Shown: positions 1 to 9,126, counted from the first letter of the stretch. The stretch is 64,000 bases of DNA from Bradyrhizobium sp. sBnM-33 (GCF_032917945.1 NZ_CP136624.1:5828001-5892000), one strand, 5' to 3'. Program-made: numbers and translations. Notes: generated by a model not told the origin, from the sequence alone.

Positions 1-1
1 C

Positions 2-2689
2 GCGCTGGTGCCCGACAATTACATCAAGCGGGTGATCCAGTTCGCCAAGCAGGGCTACAAGGACATCGATTTCCCGATCTACGACACCGACTGGGATTCG
101 GAGGCCTATCTCACCGTCTCCGGCCAGAACTCCAACAACTCGGTCTCGCTGAAGGACGACTTCCTCCGCGCCGTCGAGACCGACGGCGACTGGAATCTGA
201 TCGGCCGCACCAACAAGAAGATCACCAAGACTCTCAAGGCCCGCGAGCTCTGGGAAAAGATCGGCCACGCCGCCTGGGCCTCGGCCGACCCCGGCCTGCA
301 CTTCAACACCACCATGAACGACTGGCACACCTGCAAGGCGTCCGGCGATATCCGCGCGTCGAATCCGTGCTCGGAATACATGTTCCTGGACGACACGGCG
401 TGCAACCTGGCCTCCGCCAACCTGCTGACGTTCTATTCGACGACGACCAAGCGCTTCGACGTCGAGGCCTATGAGCACCTGTGCCGGCTCTGGACCATCG
501 TGCTGGAAATCTCCGTGATGATGGCGCAATTCCCGTCGAAGGCGATCGCCGAACTCTCCTACGAGTTCCGCACGCTGGGCCTCGGCTTTGCCAATATCGG
601 CGGCCTCCTGATGACCATGGGGCTCCCTTACGACTCCAAGGAAGGCCGCGCGCTGTGCGGCGGGCTGACCGCCATCATGACCGGCGTGGCGTATGCCACC
701 TCGGCCGAGATGGCGAAAGAGCTCGGCCCCTTCCCCGGCTACAAGAAGAACGCCCAGCACATGCTGCGCGTGATCCGCAACCATCGCCGCGCGGCGCATG
801 GCGAGAGCCGTGGCTATGAGGCGCTGGCGGTCAATCCCGTGCCGCTCGATCACGCCTCCTGCCCGCAAGCCGATGTCATCGCCCACGCCAAGGCCGCCTG
901 GGACAAGGCGCTCGAACTCGGCGAACTCAACGGCTACCGCAACGCGCAGACGACTGTCGTGGCGCCGACCGGCACCATTGGCCTCGTGATGGATTGCGAC
1001 ACCACCGGCATCGAGCCTGACTTTGCGCTGGTGAAGTTCAAAAAGCTCGCCGGCGGCGGCTACTGGAAGATCATCAACCAGGCCGTTCCCGCAGCGCTGC
1101 GCGCGCTCGGCTACAGCGAAGCGCATATCGCGGAGATCGAGGCCTACGCCGTCGGCCACGGCTCGCTCTCCAACGCGCCCGGCATAAACGTCTCCACCCT
1201 GAAGGCAAAAGGCTTCACCGATGAAGCGCTGGCCAAAGTGGAAGCTGCATTGCCGACCGCGTTCGACATCAAGTTCGCCTTCAACAAGTGGACCTTCGGC
1301 GAGGACTTCCTGCGCGACACGCTCGGCCTCGCGCCGGAAGCGATCGCAGCCCCCGGCTTCGACCTGCTCGCAGCGCTGGGCTTCACCAAGCGCGAGATCG
1401 AGGCCGCCAACGTGCACATATGCGGCGCGATGACGGTCGAGGGAGCTCCCCACCTCAAGGCAGAACATTACGCGGTGTTCGACTGCGCCAACCCCTGCGG
1501 CAAGATCGGCAAGCGCTATCTGTCGGTCGAGAGCCACATCCGCATGATGGCGGCCTCGCAGCCGTTCATCTCGGGCGCGATCTCAAAAACCATCAACATG
1601 CCGAACGACGCCACGGTGGAGGATTGCAAGGCAGCCTACATGCTGTCCTGGAAGCTCGCGCTGAAGGCCAACGCGCTCTACCGCGACGGCTCGAAGCTGA
1701 GCCAGCCCTTGAACTCGCAGCTCATCTCCGATGATGACGACGAGGACGATGCGGTGGAGGCGCTCTACGAGAAGCCGATGGCCGCGCGCACCGCGCAGGT
1801 CTCGGAAAAGATCGTCGAAAAACTGGTCGAGCGCATCGTCGTGATGCGCGAGCGCGAGAAGATGCCGGATCGACGCAAGGGCTACACCCAGAAGGCGGTG
1901 GTCGGCGGCCATAAGGTGTACTTGCGCACCGGCGAGTATGACGACGGCCGTCTCGGCGAGATATTCATCGACATGCACAAGGAGGGCGCGGCGCTCCGCT
2001 CCTTCATCAACAACTTTGCGATCGCGGTCTCGCTCGGCCTGCAATACGGCGTGCCGCTGGAAGAATATGTCGACGCCTTCACCTTCACCCGCTTCGAGCC
2101 GGCGGGCCCCGTGCAGGGCAACGACTCGATCAAGTATGCGACCTCGATCCTCGACTATGTCTTCCGCGAGCTCGCGGTCAGCTACATGTCGCGCTTCGAC
2201 CTGGCCCATGTCGATCCGACCGAGTCGAATTTCGACGCGCTCGGCAAGGGCGTCGAGGAAGGCAAGGAGCCGTCCGACCAGGGCCAGCAGGCCACAAAGT
2301 ATCTGTCCAAGGGCCTGACACGCTCGCGCACGGATAACCTCGTCGTCATGCGCGGCGGCGATACGGACGCCCGCGGCTCCCACAACGTCACCGCGATCGC
2401 CGGCCACGGCCCCAGCGCCCGCGCCTCAGACGCGCATGAAGGCGCCGTCGCCTTAAGGCAAGAATCCCAGCACGATCTGTCGCCGACAGAAAAGCTGGGA
2501 GCCCTGCAATGGAGCAAGTCCGGCAGCGCCGCAGTCGCGGTCGCCCCAAGCAAGGCCGAACGTCGGGCAGAAGCCAAGGCCAAGGGCTACGAAGGCGAGA
2601 TGTGCTCGGAGTGCGGCAACTTCACGCTGGTGCGGAACGGGACGTGTATGAAGTGTGATACGTGTGGCAGCACGACGGGGTGTTCGTGA
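2..2689 (+). CDS. nrdJ: Vitamin B12-dependent ribonucleotide reductase, C-terminal part (5' truncated by window)
   Basis: Class II reductase that reduces ribonucleotides to deoxyribonucleotides with adenosylcobalamin in the cytoplasm. The reading frame is open from base 2, so the gene begins upstream; the GTG at 8 is internal. Visible family marks are NPCSEYMF in the barrel, [16 protein letters not shown], a TSCPD-type domain in the last third, an acidic DDDDEDD linker, and a Cys-rich tail (MCSECGNF, then CMKCDTCG) typical of long NrdJ proteins. About 895 codons are present against roughly 1250 in full-length rhizobial proteins. A strong terminator follows. A BtuF-like binding protein lies near the other end of the window but is not linked. 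Identification is confident. Confidence 0.97.
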   Translation, partial: ALVPDNYIKRVIQFAKQGYKDIDFPIYDTDWDSEAYLTVSGQNSNNSVSLKDDFLRAVETDGDWNLIGRTNKKITKTLKARELWEKIGHAAWASADPGLHFNTTMNDWHTCKASGDIRASNPCSEYMFLDDTACNLASANLLTFYSTTTKRFDVEAYEHLCRLWTIVLEISVMMAQFPSKAIAELSYEFRTLGLGFANIGGLLMTMGLPYDSKEGRALCGGLTAIMTGVAYATSAEMAKELGPFPGYKKNAQHMLRVIRNHRRAAHGESRGYEALAVNPVPLDHASCPQADVIAHAKAAWDKALELGELNGYRNAQTTVVAPTGTIGLVMDCDTTGIEPDFALVKFKKLAGGGYWKIINQAVPAALRALGYSEAHIAEIEAYAVGHGSLSNAPGINVSTLKAKGFTDEALAKVEAALPTAFDIKFAFNKWTFGEDFLRDTLGLAPEAIAAPGFDLLAALGFTKREIEAANVHICGAMTVEGAPHLKAEHYAVFDCANPCGKIGKRYLSVESHIRMMAASQPFISGAISKTINMPNDATVEDCKAAYMLSWKLALKANALYRDGSKLSQPLNSQLISDDDDEDDAVEALYEKPMAARTAQVSEKIVEKLVERIVVMREREKMPDRRKGYTQKAVVGGHKVYLRTGEYDDGRLGEIFIDMHKEGAALRSFINNFAIAVSLGLQYGVPLEEYVDAFTFTRFEPAGPVQGNDSIKYATSILDYVFRELAVSYMSRFDLAHVDPTESNFDALGKGVEEGKEPSDQGQQATKYLSKGLTRSRTDNLVVMRGGDTDARGSHNVTAIAGHGPSARASDAHEGAVALRQESQHDLSPTEKLGALQWSKSGSAAVAVAPSKAERRAEAKAKGYEGEMCSECGNFTLVRNGTCMKCDTCGSTTGCS

Positions 2690-2738
2690 GCTGCGCCGAG
2701 CGTTGGAATTTATTCTACTCTTGAGAGAAGCAGGGCGA

Positions 2739-2767
2739 ACGGGCGGTCAGTTAGACCGCCCGTTTTT
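2739..2767 (+). terminator. Rho-independent terminator of nrdJ
   Basis: Ten-base arms (ACGGGCGGTC and its complement) enclose a 5-base loop and are followed by a run of seven T. It lies 50 bases after the nrdJ stop. Confidence 0.9.
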
Positions 2768-2840
2768 TTAGCCTAAAGGATTTTACGACAGCTCCGAGAC
2801 CCCAAGAAGATGTTTCTAAAGGCACATTGAGAGGAATGTC

Positions 2841-3932
2841 GTGAGAAGCGCGCTCTACTACCCACATACTCATATCTCGAACGCCGGCTTGATCAAGACA
2901 GCTCTCCTCTTGTGGGATCGACTGGAATACATCGTTCCTTGGAGGGCATTCGATACACAATATGCAGATCGCAGCATCGCCGAAGCAATGGAGATCATTG
3001 GACATCCCCACTGCCCGACCATGGATGAGCAGCCGCAGGCACATCAAAGACTCAAGGAATTTGTGAGCGGACCACTGCCGCCTCAATTTTATCTAGCTCT
3101 GAACCATCCTAGCGACGGCTTGCAGATTTACGAAGACCCCTACTCGATGTATCCCGAAAAGCTCCTTCCAGACTCTTGGAGGCTTCTGGAAGAAGCTCAG
3201 TTAGCTGGACGGCTGCGCTACAGCTCCCATTCCCCAATGACGCAGTATGCGGGGCTGACTGTCATGTCGATACTCGCTGATAGCTGTGCCGGGACCACAC
3301 GAAGCCGAGTCACCGACAGAGGAGACGCTTACGCGACAATCACAGGTCTTTTGCAGAACAACTCTGACCTATCTGACCTCAAGAGAGCGGAGGCTCACGG
3401 CCATCTTGTTCCAATAAGCGTGCGCATCATCAATGCCTCGAAAGTTAGCATCAGAGCCCTTGTTGACCTAAGGATCCGGGAACGCAAAGAAAGAGGCGAC
3501 ACGCTTCGTGATCTACGACATCGTTACGTACGCGGGTTAGAAAGCTATGTCAGCCAGTTGGCTGATCCACAAACGACCCGCGCGGACGTGAAGGAAATTC
3601 AACGGCAATTCGAGTCCGATATGAAGCAGGATCTACACGACCTGAAATCCGAGTTAGGGTTTGCGCGCACAAACATTCTCGCCTCAAAAGAATTCGTCAC
3701 AACTATTGTGGCGAGTGCTGCTACAGCAGCCAGTTGGATTAACGGAGCTCAACTCCCGTTAGAGAATGTAGTTACTCTAGGCGGTGCGCCCGTTGCCATT
3801 GGCGGGCTTGTCGCTCTTGGAAGCAAGTACGTCAAGGAACGAAAAGCGATTATGAAACGACACCCAATGGCCTATCTGTATGCTGCCAAACGCCAAATTA
3901 GACGACGTCAGCTCGTGGGGCAGATTAGTTAG
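2841..3932 (+). CDS. DUF6236-like protein of unknown function, low GC
   Basis: 363 residues from a GTG start that has GAGAGG six bases upstream. The N-terminus (RSALYYPHTHISNAG, then LLLWDRLEYIVPW) looks like the DUF6236 family, which has no established function. The middle is charged and probably helical (residues about 210-275). A hydrophobic stretch follows at about 285-330, then a basic tail (RQIRRRQ), so membrane association near the C-terminus is possible. Codon use is much more A/T-rich than in neighbouring genes, which suggests horizontal acquisition. It is followed after 100 bases by another low-GC gene on the same strand, and the two may be one cassette. The family call is from memory of the motif; the function is unknown. 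Confidence 0.75.
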   Translation: MRSALYYPHTHISNAGLIKTALLLWDRLEYIVPWRAFDTQYADRSIAEAMEIIGHPHCPTMDEQPQAHQRLKEFVSGPLPPQFYLALNHPSDGLQIYEDPYSMYPEKLLPDSWRLLEEAQLAGRLRYSSHSPMTQYAGLTVMSILADSCAGTTRSRVTDRGDAYATITGLLQNNSDLSDLKRAEAHGHLVPISVRIINASKVSIRALVDLRIRERKERGDTLRDLRHRYVRGLESYVSQLADPQTTRADVKEIQRQFESDMKQDLHDLKSELGFARTNILASKEFVTTIVASAATAASWINGAQLPLENVVTLGGAPVAIGGLVALGSKYVKERKAIMKRHPMAYLYAAKRQIRRRQLVGQIS

Positions 3933-4031
3933 TTAGCGCAGCGTCATCCGCCGCTCGCACGAGCGGCTAACGCACCCCACGCACTTGTAAAGTACGAAAC
4001 TTAACTTACGAGCGAATGACGAGATCAGCGA

Positions 4032-4763
4032 ATGAAGGCCCCAAACTTGCCTCCGGTCTCGCCGTACATCGCGAGCGCTTTCCAAATAGCGAGAGCAAAA
4101 TATGACGTAAAACACGCCTCGTGGATAAACCTCTCCGCTCGACTCGCGGGAAGGTTCTCTCTGCCTATCGCAACAATGAGCTTACAGCGGCTAGGTGACT
4201 TAGATCTACTATTGCGATGCATGGAGGATGAATTCCAGACGAACAAGACTACTGAGGCGGCGGACAGACTGGGCTTGGACCTCACATTTCACTACCAAGT
4301 CATGCTCTCCGAGAATTGGGTAGTTGCCTGCTACGAAATCTTGCGGGCCTTTCGCCAACGTGATGATGAAGCCAATCTGGGTATCGATGGCGTCTCCGCT
4401 ATGGCAGCATTCAAATCTATGTTCGCTGACTTAGAGTTGCTGCGCATGCCACTTGCGAAGTATGAAATTGCAAAAGATAGTCAGATGAAAGAACCTCTGA
4501 CGATGCGCGCGATCCCTCCAAATAACGACGCCACGGACAAGCATATCTACGACAAGAAAGACCCAACACGCTCCCACATTATGCCGACTGGAATGTCAGG
4601 TCGCGGCTCTATGATGTGGCTGGTGCTCGACCATTCTGTCCCTCGAGAATATTGGGTCGAACGCCAGGACCTTTCGAATCGACTATTAGCGCTAGCGAAC
4701 GAAATAGTTCCCGCAGGAATACTGGAGGCTCAACACGCGGTAACGGACGAAGGAAAGACTTAA
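4032..4763 (+). CDS. Hypothetical protein, low GC
   Basis: 243 residues from ATG. I do not recognise the family. There is no signal peptide or membrane segment; the protein looks soluble and alpha-helical, with a conserved-looking stretch HYQVMLSENWVVACYEILRAF at about residues 91-111 (written here only to mark position). Base composition matches the preceding DUF6236-like gene rather than the surrounding chromosome, so the two were probably acquired together. A palindromic intergenic repeat begins right after the stop. Possible roles (defence, mobile cargo) are speculation only. Confidence 0.65.
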   Translation: MKAPNLPPVSPYIASAFQIARAKYDVKHASWINLSARLAGRFSLPIATMSLQRLGDLDLLLRCMEDEFQTNKTTEAADRLGLDLTFHYQVMLSENWVVACYEILRAFRQRDDEANLGIDGVSAMAAFKSMFADLELLRMPLAKYEIAKDSQMKEPLTMRAIPPNNDATDKHIYDKKDPTRSHIMPTGMSGRGSMMWLVLDHSVPREYWVERQDLSNRLLALANEIVPAGILEAQHAVTDEGKT

Positions 4764-4765
4764 CA

Positions 4766-4858
4766 TGTAGCCCGGATGAGTGCAGCGACATCCAGGCCTG
4801 ATCTATCGACCAATCACACTTACCACCGCATATCGCTTCGCTCATGCGGGCTACTCGC
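4766..4858. repeat. Type B palindromic repeat (GTAGCCCGGATGA...)
   Basis: Begins GTAGCCCGGATGA and ends CATGCGGGCTACTCGCT. The ends are complementary (GTAGCCCG/CGGGCTAC). It matches the repeat at 13672-13835 with the central part shortened. Confidence 0.75.
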
Positions 4859-4882
4859 TGAACGGCGAAATGACGAACGCGA

Positions 4883-5143
4883 CTACCATCCGCGATTGAG
4901 GTGGCGCACCTCGCCGGTTCGCGAGTCGACATAGACCTCCATCCAGCGGCCTGCGCGGTCGCGCCCTTTGATCTCCCACTGATCGCCTTGGAACTGGGTA
5001 TAGGACACCGTCATGACGCCGAGATCGGTCGCGACGTCGAGCGCGACCTGCATTGAGATTCGACCACCGGAATCCTGGGCCATGGCAGGTGTCGCTGCGC
5101 CAAGCGCCAAAGCGGTGACGATTGGAAGAATGACGTTTCGCAT
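4883..5143 (-). CDS. Small exported PepSY-domain protein
   Basis: 86 residues. Residues 1-22 form a signal peptide ending ATPAMA-QDS, so the protein is periplasmic. The mature part has the PepSY pattern: a helix (ISMQVALDVATDLG) followed by strands with a VYVDSRTGEVRHLN ending, where the V-D-x-x-T-G-E-V motif is characteristic. PepSY domains are thought to modulate peptidases or bind other envelope proteins; no specific partner is visible. An AGGAGTA ribosome site lies upstream. The gene stands alone between repeats. Confidence 0.85.
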   Translation of the reverse strand: MRNVILPIVTALALGAATPAMAQDSGGRISMQVALDVATDLGVMTVSYTQFQGDQWEIKGRDRAGRWMEVYVDSRTGEVRHLNRGW

Positions 5144-5303
5144 AGACTACTCCTGTCCGAACGCATTGAGCTGTTACACTGGTTAGAACAAGCGGCAGAG
5201 GCAATGTGTTCCGACACTGGAGATCCCGAAACAGCATGAAACTTCAGCAGTTGGGGCGATTTGGTGGCGGTTCCCGCGCAGTGGTGCCCAACAGTGAATT
5301 CCA

Positions 5304-5454
5304 GCACTGTCACCGTAATACTGATCTGTAATACTGATCGCGGTCTCGTGCTGCGTGGGTGTTACGGTGACAGAGTGTTACGGTGACAGTGCACTCAACT
5401 ATTCGGTACGCTGATCAAGGCACAATTCATTGAGTGCACTGGGACCGTAATACC
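5304..5454. repeat. Cluster of GGTGACAGTGC repeats (type E)
   Basis: Contains GCACTGTCACCGTAAT at 5304-5319, TTACGGTGACAG at 5362, TTACGGTGACAGTGCACT at 5379, and an inverted diverged copy (AGTGCACTGGGACCGTAAT) near 5433. The same motif recurs at 8433-8493 and 9064-9126. The 354 bases between 5144 and 5497 hold only this and no gene. Confidence 0.75.
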
Positions 5455-5497
5455 GTGGGACCGCGGGACCAATGCCCCTCGCCTCGCCCTACTGTCT

Positions 5498-6148
5498 TTA
5501 GCTTTGTGGGGCTGGCGTGGTAGCCGGGGCACTCAGGATTGCTCCTCCCACCGAAACGGGTCCCACAGGCTTATCCTGACGGGCCATCTTTTTGCGCATT
5601 GCTCGGGATAGCCGGTTGCGAGTGTGCCTTGTTGAAATGGACGAAGTTACTTCCGGGGTTAGTGCATTTTTCAGCGAGTCGACCTTCGCGATCAACGTGG
5701 AAATCTGAGCAGACATCTTCTTCACGTCTTCATGTTCATCCGTGATCTGAGCGGATATCTTCTTCACGACGACCTGCTCGTCCGCGACGCTCTGTCGTAG
5801 AGAAGCAAGCGCAATTGAATCCTGCTGAAGACGGGCTGCGTTTTGCTGCAACAGCGAGGTATTCTCCTGCAGGGCGGCAGCGTGTTGCTGCTGGGCCGAC
5901 GGAACATCCTTCGATGCCGCCAAATCGGCCATGAGATCGGAAATTTTCTGGTGCGGAATCAGCTCGGCCAACATGCTGACATTCGGCAGGGCAAAATCGG
6001 AAGGCGTCATCGTATAGACGGCCGCCGCACTGTTTATTCCAAGCGCGATCACCGACAGCGCCAGGATCGATTTCCGGCTCGATGGCTTGCTCGGCGCCGT
6101 GGATGCGGGTTGTTCGCTTTGGCTCTGCTCTTCCGATGTCTTGGTCAC
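5498..6148 (-). CDS. Membrane-anchored coiled-coil protein
   Basis: About 216 residues. The chosen start is GTG at 6148, which has TTGAGG nine bases upstream; a TTG at 6163 is the alternative. The N-terminal 30 residues are polar (Ser/Glu/Gln). One membrane segment follows (ILALSVIALGINSAAAVYTM). Residues of roughly 85-160 form a heptad-like coiled coil rich in Q, D and V (LQQNAARLQQDSIALASLR). The tail is basic and then Pro/Ala-rich. The layout is a type II membrane protein with a periplasmic coiled coil. I do not recognise the family, and no operon partner is visible. Confidence 0.7.
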   Translation of the reverse strand: MTKTSEEQSQSEQPASTAPSKPSSRKSILALSVIALGINSAAAVYTMTPSDFALPNVSMLAELIPHQKISDLMADLAASKDVPSAQQQHAAALQENTSLLQQNAARLQQDSIALASLRQSVADEQVVVKKISAQITDEHEDVKKMSAQISTLIAKVDSLKNALTPEVTSSISTRHTRNRLSRAMRKKMARQDKPVGPVSVGGAILSAPATTPAPQS

Positions 6149-6167
6149 GGGCAATAACCTCAAATTG

Positions 6168-6210
6168 AAAAGGAGCCGTCGCCGGATCGTCCCTCGCGAC
6201 GGCTCCTTTT
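6168..6210 (-). terminator. Inverted repeat, probable terminator
   Basis: Perfect 15-base arms (AAAAGGAGCCGTCGC and its complement), 13-base loop, with T-rich ends on both strands. It lies downstream of the Cys-rich reading frame at 6256-6420 (minus) and upstream of the coiled-coil gene. Confidence 0.75.
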
Positions 6211-6255
6211 ACGCGGCACCCAACTAGAACTGCCTCAAATTATAGGCTGATCAGA

Positions 6256-6420
6256 TTAATTCGGCGTTAGCGCCTCAGTCGCCTTGCATGAGCCGCAAGC
6301 GTTGCCGGTTGCGCCTCCTGTGTGATCGGCGCAGGCGCTGCCGTGCTTGCACGAAGCGACAGCCGCACAAGCGCAGAAGATCGAATACGAGCGAGGAGCC
6401 CGATGAACTAATAGGGCGGA
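6256..6420 (-). pseudogene. Remnant of a small Cys-rich protein
   Basis: The minus frame is open for about 55 codons and ends at a TAA at 6256-6258. Its last ~40 codons encode a coherent Cys-rich sequence: FCACAAVASCKHGSACADH, then GGATGNACGSCKATEALTPN. No ATG, GTG or TTG occurs in frame. The upstream part runs directly into a type A repeat (6411-6485), so the 5' end seems to have been replaced by the repeat. A perfect hairpin lies just downstream. The six cysteines suggest a metal-binding or small exported protein, but the family is not recognised. It could also be a chance frame. Confidence 0.4.
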
Positions 6421-6485
6421 TTAGCGCCGCGTAATCCGCCGCTCTCCCGCAACAGGTCGGTGGGTTACGCTGCGCTAACCCACCC
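6411..6485. repeat. Type A palindromic repeat (TAGGGCGGATTAGCG...)
   Basis: TAGGGCGGATTAGCG-CCGCGTAATCCGCCG, then GGTGGGTTACGCTGCGCTAACCCACCCTA. Two hairpins are in tandem. The same element occurs at 7727, 14737, 22688 and 25096, with a partial copy at 18203. Confidence 0.85.
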
Positions 6486-6496
6486 TACTTCATCCC

Positions 6497-7489
6497 TCAC
6501 TTTGCCAGCCCGAGCGACTTCAGCGCCTTGCCGTTGTCCTCGTTGTCCGCCTTCATGAACTCCGCGAAGCCAGCCGAATCCAGATAGATCATGTCGAAGC
6601 CGCGCCTGTTCATGAACTCCTTGAACTCCGCGCTGTCCCAGATCTTCTTGATCGCGGTCTCGTACTGCGTGGCAATCTCCTTCGGCAGGCCCTTGGGCGC
6701 CGCAAAGCCGCGCCACACACCCTTGTGCCACTTGTGACCCGTCGCCTCCTCGGTGGTCGGCACGTCAGGGAAGTTCGGCGCGCGCTTGGGTGAGAAGAAC
6801 ACGAGACTGCGGATACGCCCCGCCTTGAGCAGCGCCTCGGCTTCCGGCATCGAGCACGCGACGAAGTCGACGCCGCCGGCCGCGAGATCGGTCAGCGCGG
6901 TCGCCGCGCCGGTGGACGGCACCCAACGGATCGAGCCGGGCGAAACGCCGTCGGCCTGCATCAGGCCGGCGAGCGCGACATGCCAGCTTCCGCCCTGCCC
7001 CGTGCCTGAGGCCACCACCTTGTTCGGGTTCGCCTTGATATGCGCGAACAGCTCCTTGACGGTCTTGTAAGGCGAGTCCGCCTTCACGTGGATCGCGGCG
7101 GGGTCCTGGTTGACAAGCGCGATCGGCGTATACTTCTCCCAGGTGAGATCGGTCAGCCCCACCCAGTGCATCAGGTTGATCTCGAGCGTGATGAGACCAA
7201 ACGTGTATCCGTCAGGCGCGGCGGTGGCGATCGCCTGATGGCCGACCACGCCCGACCCGCCCGTGCGGTTCACGACGTTCACGCGCTGCTTGAAATCCCG
7301 TTCCAGCATGTGGGCGATCTGGCGCGCGACCGCGTCGGTGCCGCCGCCGGCGGCCCACGGCACGATCAGCGTGATCGGCCGCTCCGGGAAGGCTCCTTGC
7401 GCGCTTCCGGCACCGAGCAGGCTTGCGGCCGCAAGCGCCGCAAGCGCAAAATTTCTGACATGATTTCTCACTTGGCGAAACATTCGCAA
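6497..7489 (-). CDS. Bug/TctC-family tripartite tricarboxylate transporter substrate-binding protein
   Basis: 330 residues. A signal peptide covers residues 1-32 (ALAALAAASLLGAGSAQG). Family landmarks follow: FPERPITLIVPWAAGGGTDAVAR near residues 34-55 (positions only), then NRTGGSGVVGHQAIATAAPDGYT. Bug proteins capture small carboxylates or similar ligands in the periplasm for TctAB-type transporters or for sensing; the ligand cannot be read from sequence. No tctA/tctB genes lie nearby, so this is an orphan binding protein, as is usual for the family. The start is the ATG before RMFRQVRNH. A type A repeat follows the stop. Confidence 0.92.
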   Translation of the reverse strand: MRMFRQVRNHVRNFALAALAAASLLGAGSAQGAFPERPITLIVPWAAGGGTDAVARQIAHMLERDFKQRVNVVNRTGGSGVVGHQAIATAAPDGYTFGLITLEINLMHWVGLTDLTWEKYTPIALVNQDPAAIHVKADSPYKTVKELFAHIKANPNKVVASGTGQGGSWHVALAGLMQADGVSPGSIRWVPSTGAATALTDLAAGGVDFVACSMPEAEALLKAGRIRSLVFFSPKRAPNFPDVPTTEEATGHKWHKGVWRGFAAPKGLPKEIATQYETAIKKIWDSAEFKEFMNRRGFDMIYLDSAGFAEFMKADNEDNGKALKSLGLAK

Positions 7490-7862
7490 ACCCTCCCGCT
7501 TTATTTTTTTTATGCGCCGGGTGAGACACCGCGACGGGCGCTTTATGCGCTATTCGCCATTCGGGCGGCGGAGGGCCAACATGTCAAGGGGAAGCAAGCC
7601 TGGGGCGGATTGGCGCTGGGTAATCCGCCATCAGCACGCCAGACAGTGCAGTACGCGGAATTTATCATCGGGCGCACAATCGCGCGACGCGTTGGCTCTT
7701 GTGCCCCGTTGACCTGATCAGCGCGTAGGGCGGATTAGCGCGCGTAATCCGCCGCTCTCGCGACAAGTCGGTGGGTTACGCTGCGCTAACCCACCCTACT
7801 CGCTAAGGGCGATGCACCCGCCCGGACCGTCACCAGTTCTAGTCCAGCGGGAGGGATCAGAA
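7490..7862. other. Intergenic region with a type A repeat
   Basis: 373 bases without a convincing gene. A T-rich stretch (TTTATTTTTTTTATG) just upstream of the Bug gene may be part of its promoter. A full type A repeat (TAGGGCGGATTAGCGCGCGTAATCCGCCG...CTAACCCACCCTA) occupies about 7727-7800. A short frame at 7512-7712 shows no protein-like features. Confidence 0.6.
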
Positions 7863-8297
7863 TTAGGGGCCGACGTACCTGAGGCGGCTTACGTCGGATT
7901 GTCCCTGCTCGGGGAATTCGAGTGTCGGCGTGACATGGCCGACGAGTATGCCGGGCGTCACTCTTGTCTTGATGTACTTCGTCTCGCCCGCTGCCAATTG
8001 GAACGTAACCGCATTTTCGACCTCGGTTGCCGTTGTTACGGCGTATTTCCCCGGGGGGCGGTCGACATAAGAGAACCCGCCGGGCACAGATCTGCCGACG
8101 ACTTCGTTGTTCATCCGAATCTCGGGCTGAATAGCCGCCCCCGTCAATTCGGACGGCCGGGTGAAGTAGACACGGCCGAAACCCGGCTTCAATGCCGGGA
8201 TCTGCAAGGGCGGTTCATCGACGCCGCGTGGACTCGCGCAACTGGCCAGCAAAAATCCGACAAACACAAGGGGCAGCGCCCCGATCTTCGACCCCAT
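7863..8297 (-). CDS. DUF2846-like lipoprotein
   Basis: About 144 residues from the ATG at 8297. An upstream in-frame ATG at 8387 would add 30 residues ahead of the signal sequence and is less likely. MGSKIGALPLVFVGFLLASC is a lipoprotein signal with lipobox LLAS-C. The mature part (GFGRVYFTRP...IRMNNEVVG...PGKYAVTTATE...LAAGETKYIKT) matches the DUF2846 pattern of a beta-rich envelope protein with Gly-Lys-Tyr hairpins. It is probably anchored in the periplasm; the function is unknown. It stands alone, and type E repeats lie upstream. Confidence 0.8.
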   Translation of the reverse strand: MGSKIGALPLVFVGFLLASCASPRGVDEPPLQIPALKPGFGRVYFTRPSELTGAAIQPEIRMNNEVVGRSVPGGFSYVDRPPGKYAVTTATEVENAVTFQLAAGETKYIKTRVTPGILVGHVTPTLEFPEQGQSDVSRLRYVGP

Positions 8298-8432
8298 ATG
8301 CCCCGTCTCGATATTGAAAGTGCCCAGTCCCCAAATCGACGGCAAACAACAACGGCTGGCAATCGCCTTGTTGTTTCCTCGCCCCAAGCACTCAATTAGG
8401 CATACACGCTTCGATTGTGCAACTTTTTTCGA

Positions 8433-8495
8433 TTACGGTGACAGTGCTGGACTGCACCCCTGGAATGAGACACGATAATTTCTGTGACAGTGCGG
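8433..8495. repeat. Two type E repeat units
   Basis: TTACGGTGACAGTGC at 8433-8447 and CTGTGACAGTGC at about 8482-8493, the same motif as at 5304-5454 and 9064-9126. Confidence 0.65.
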
Positions 8496-8508
8496 TTGCC
8501 ATGATGCG

Positions 8509-8914
8509 TTATCGTGCATCTACGCTTTCCTTACGGTTCATCATTCCCATCACCCACGAACAGACAACGGCGGGTAACGCCCACACAAGTCCCACATAGA
8601 ACCAATCCTGCTGGAAGATCTTCGCATTCTCTGCCGCCGAGGGGCCTTCGTGCATGAGGCCGTAGTACAGAACGAAAGCGATTCCGAAGCCCGCCAAGCC
8701 ACAGGCGAGTGAACGCCACCATCTATCTGACAGTCGGCGGTCCACCCACGCCGTAAAGAGCATGGGAAGAATCGAGAACGTAGCAGACCATGAACGATGG
8801 CCAATATCGCCCATCCTCGAAAATCGGCCCGTCGGTCCGGGCGGCGAGAAACGCGATGCAGTACAGCCAGGCAAGAAACGGCCCGAGGGCGGCAAAGAGC
8901 TGAAGCCTCGTCAT
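8509..8914 (-). pseudogene. Small multi-pass membrane protein, frameshifted
   Basis: Two minus-strand frames join into one protein. The first starts at ATG 8914 (MTRLQLFAALGPFLAWLYC, then FLAARTDGPIFEDG) and runs out of sense near 8780-8815. The second continues with ILPMLFTAWVDRRLS, SLACGLAGFGIAFVLYYGL and VGLVWALPAVVCSWVMGMM and stops at 8509. Together they give about 135 residues with three or four membrane segments. A single-base indel between about 8780 and 8815 would restore it. The start overlaps the stop of the small gene at 8911-9051 (ATGA), so the two were probably coupled. It is either a decayed gene or a sequence error. The family is unknown. Confidence 0.6.
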
Positions 8915-9051
8915 GCGGTCACCATGGCAGCGATTTCCTTTTCGGACTTGCCGGGATGCTTTCTCGCCAACTCGATAAACCTTTGTCGCTGCGAGGCCTC
9001 CTCTCGTTCAGTTTCGGTGGTTTCCCGCGGTCGACGCCCCCTCACCCTCAC
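8911..9051 (-). CDS. Small charged protein, coupled to the downstream membrane gene
   Basis: 46 codons from GTG 9051 (GTG 9045 is an alternative). The sequence is very basic and acidic, with EREEASQRQRFIELARKHPG followed by KSEKEIAAMVTA and the stop, which overlaps the ATG of the membrane gene. The frame stays open further upstream through a type E repeat to about 9110. The real gene may therefore have been longer, or its N-terminus may be repeat-derived. The helical, charged end looks coding. The function is unknown. Confidence 0.4.
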   Translation of the reverse strand: MRVRGRRPRETTETEREEASQRQRFIELARKHPGKSEKEIAAMVTA

Positions 9052-9063
9052 CTCGCCTTTGGA

Positions 9064-9126
9064 TACGGTGACAGTGCGCTTAATCTGCCGATGGCGAAGT
9101 GCTGTTTAGTGCACTGTCACGGTAAT
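9064..9126. repeat. Type E inverted repeat pair
   Basis: TACGGTGACAGTGCGCTTAA at 9064 faces AGTGCACTGTCACGGTAAT at 9108-9126, forming a potential long hairpin. This resembles REP/BIME units. Confidence 0.7.
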
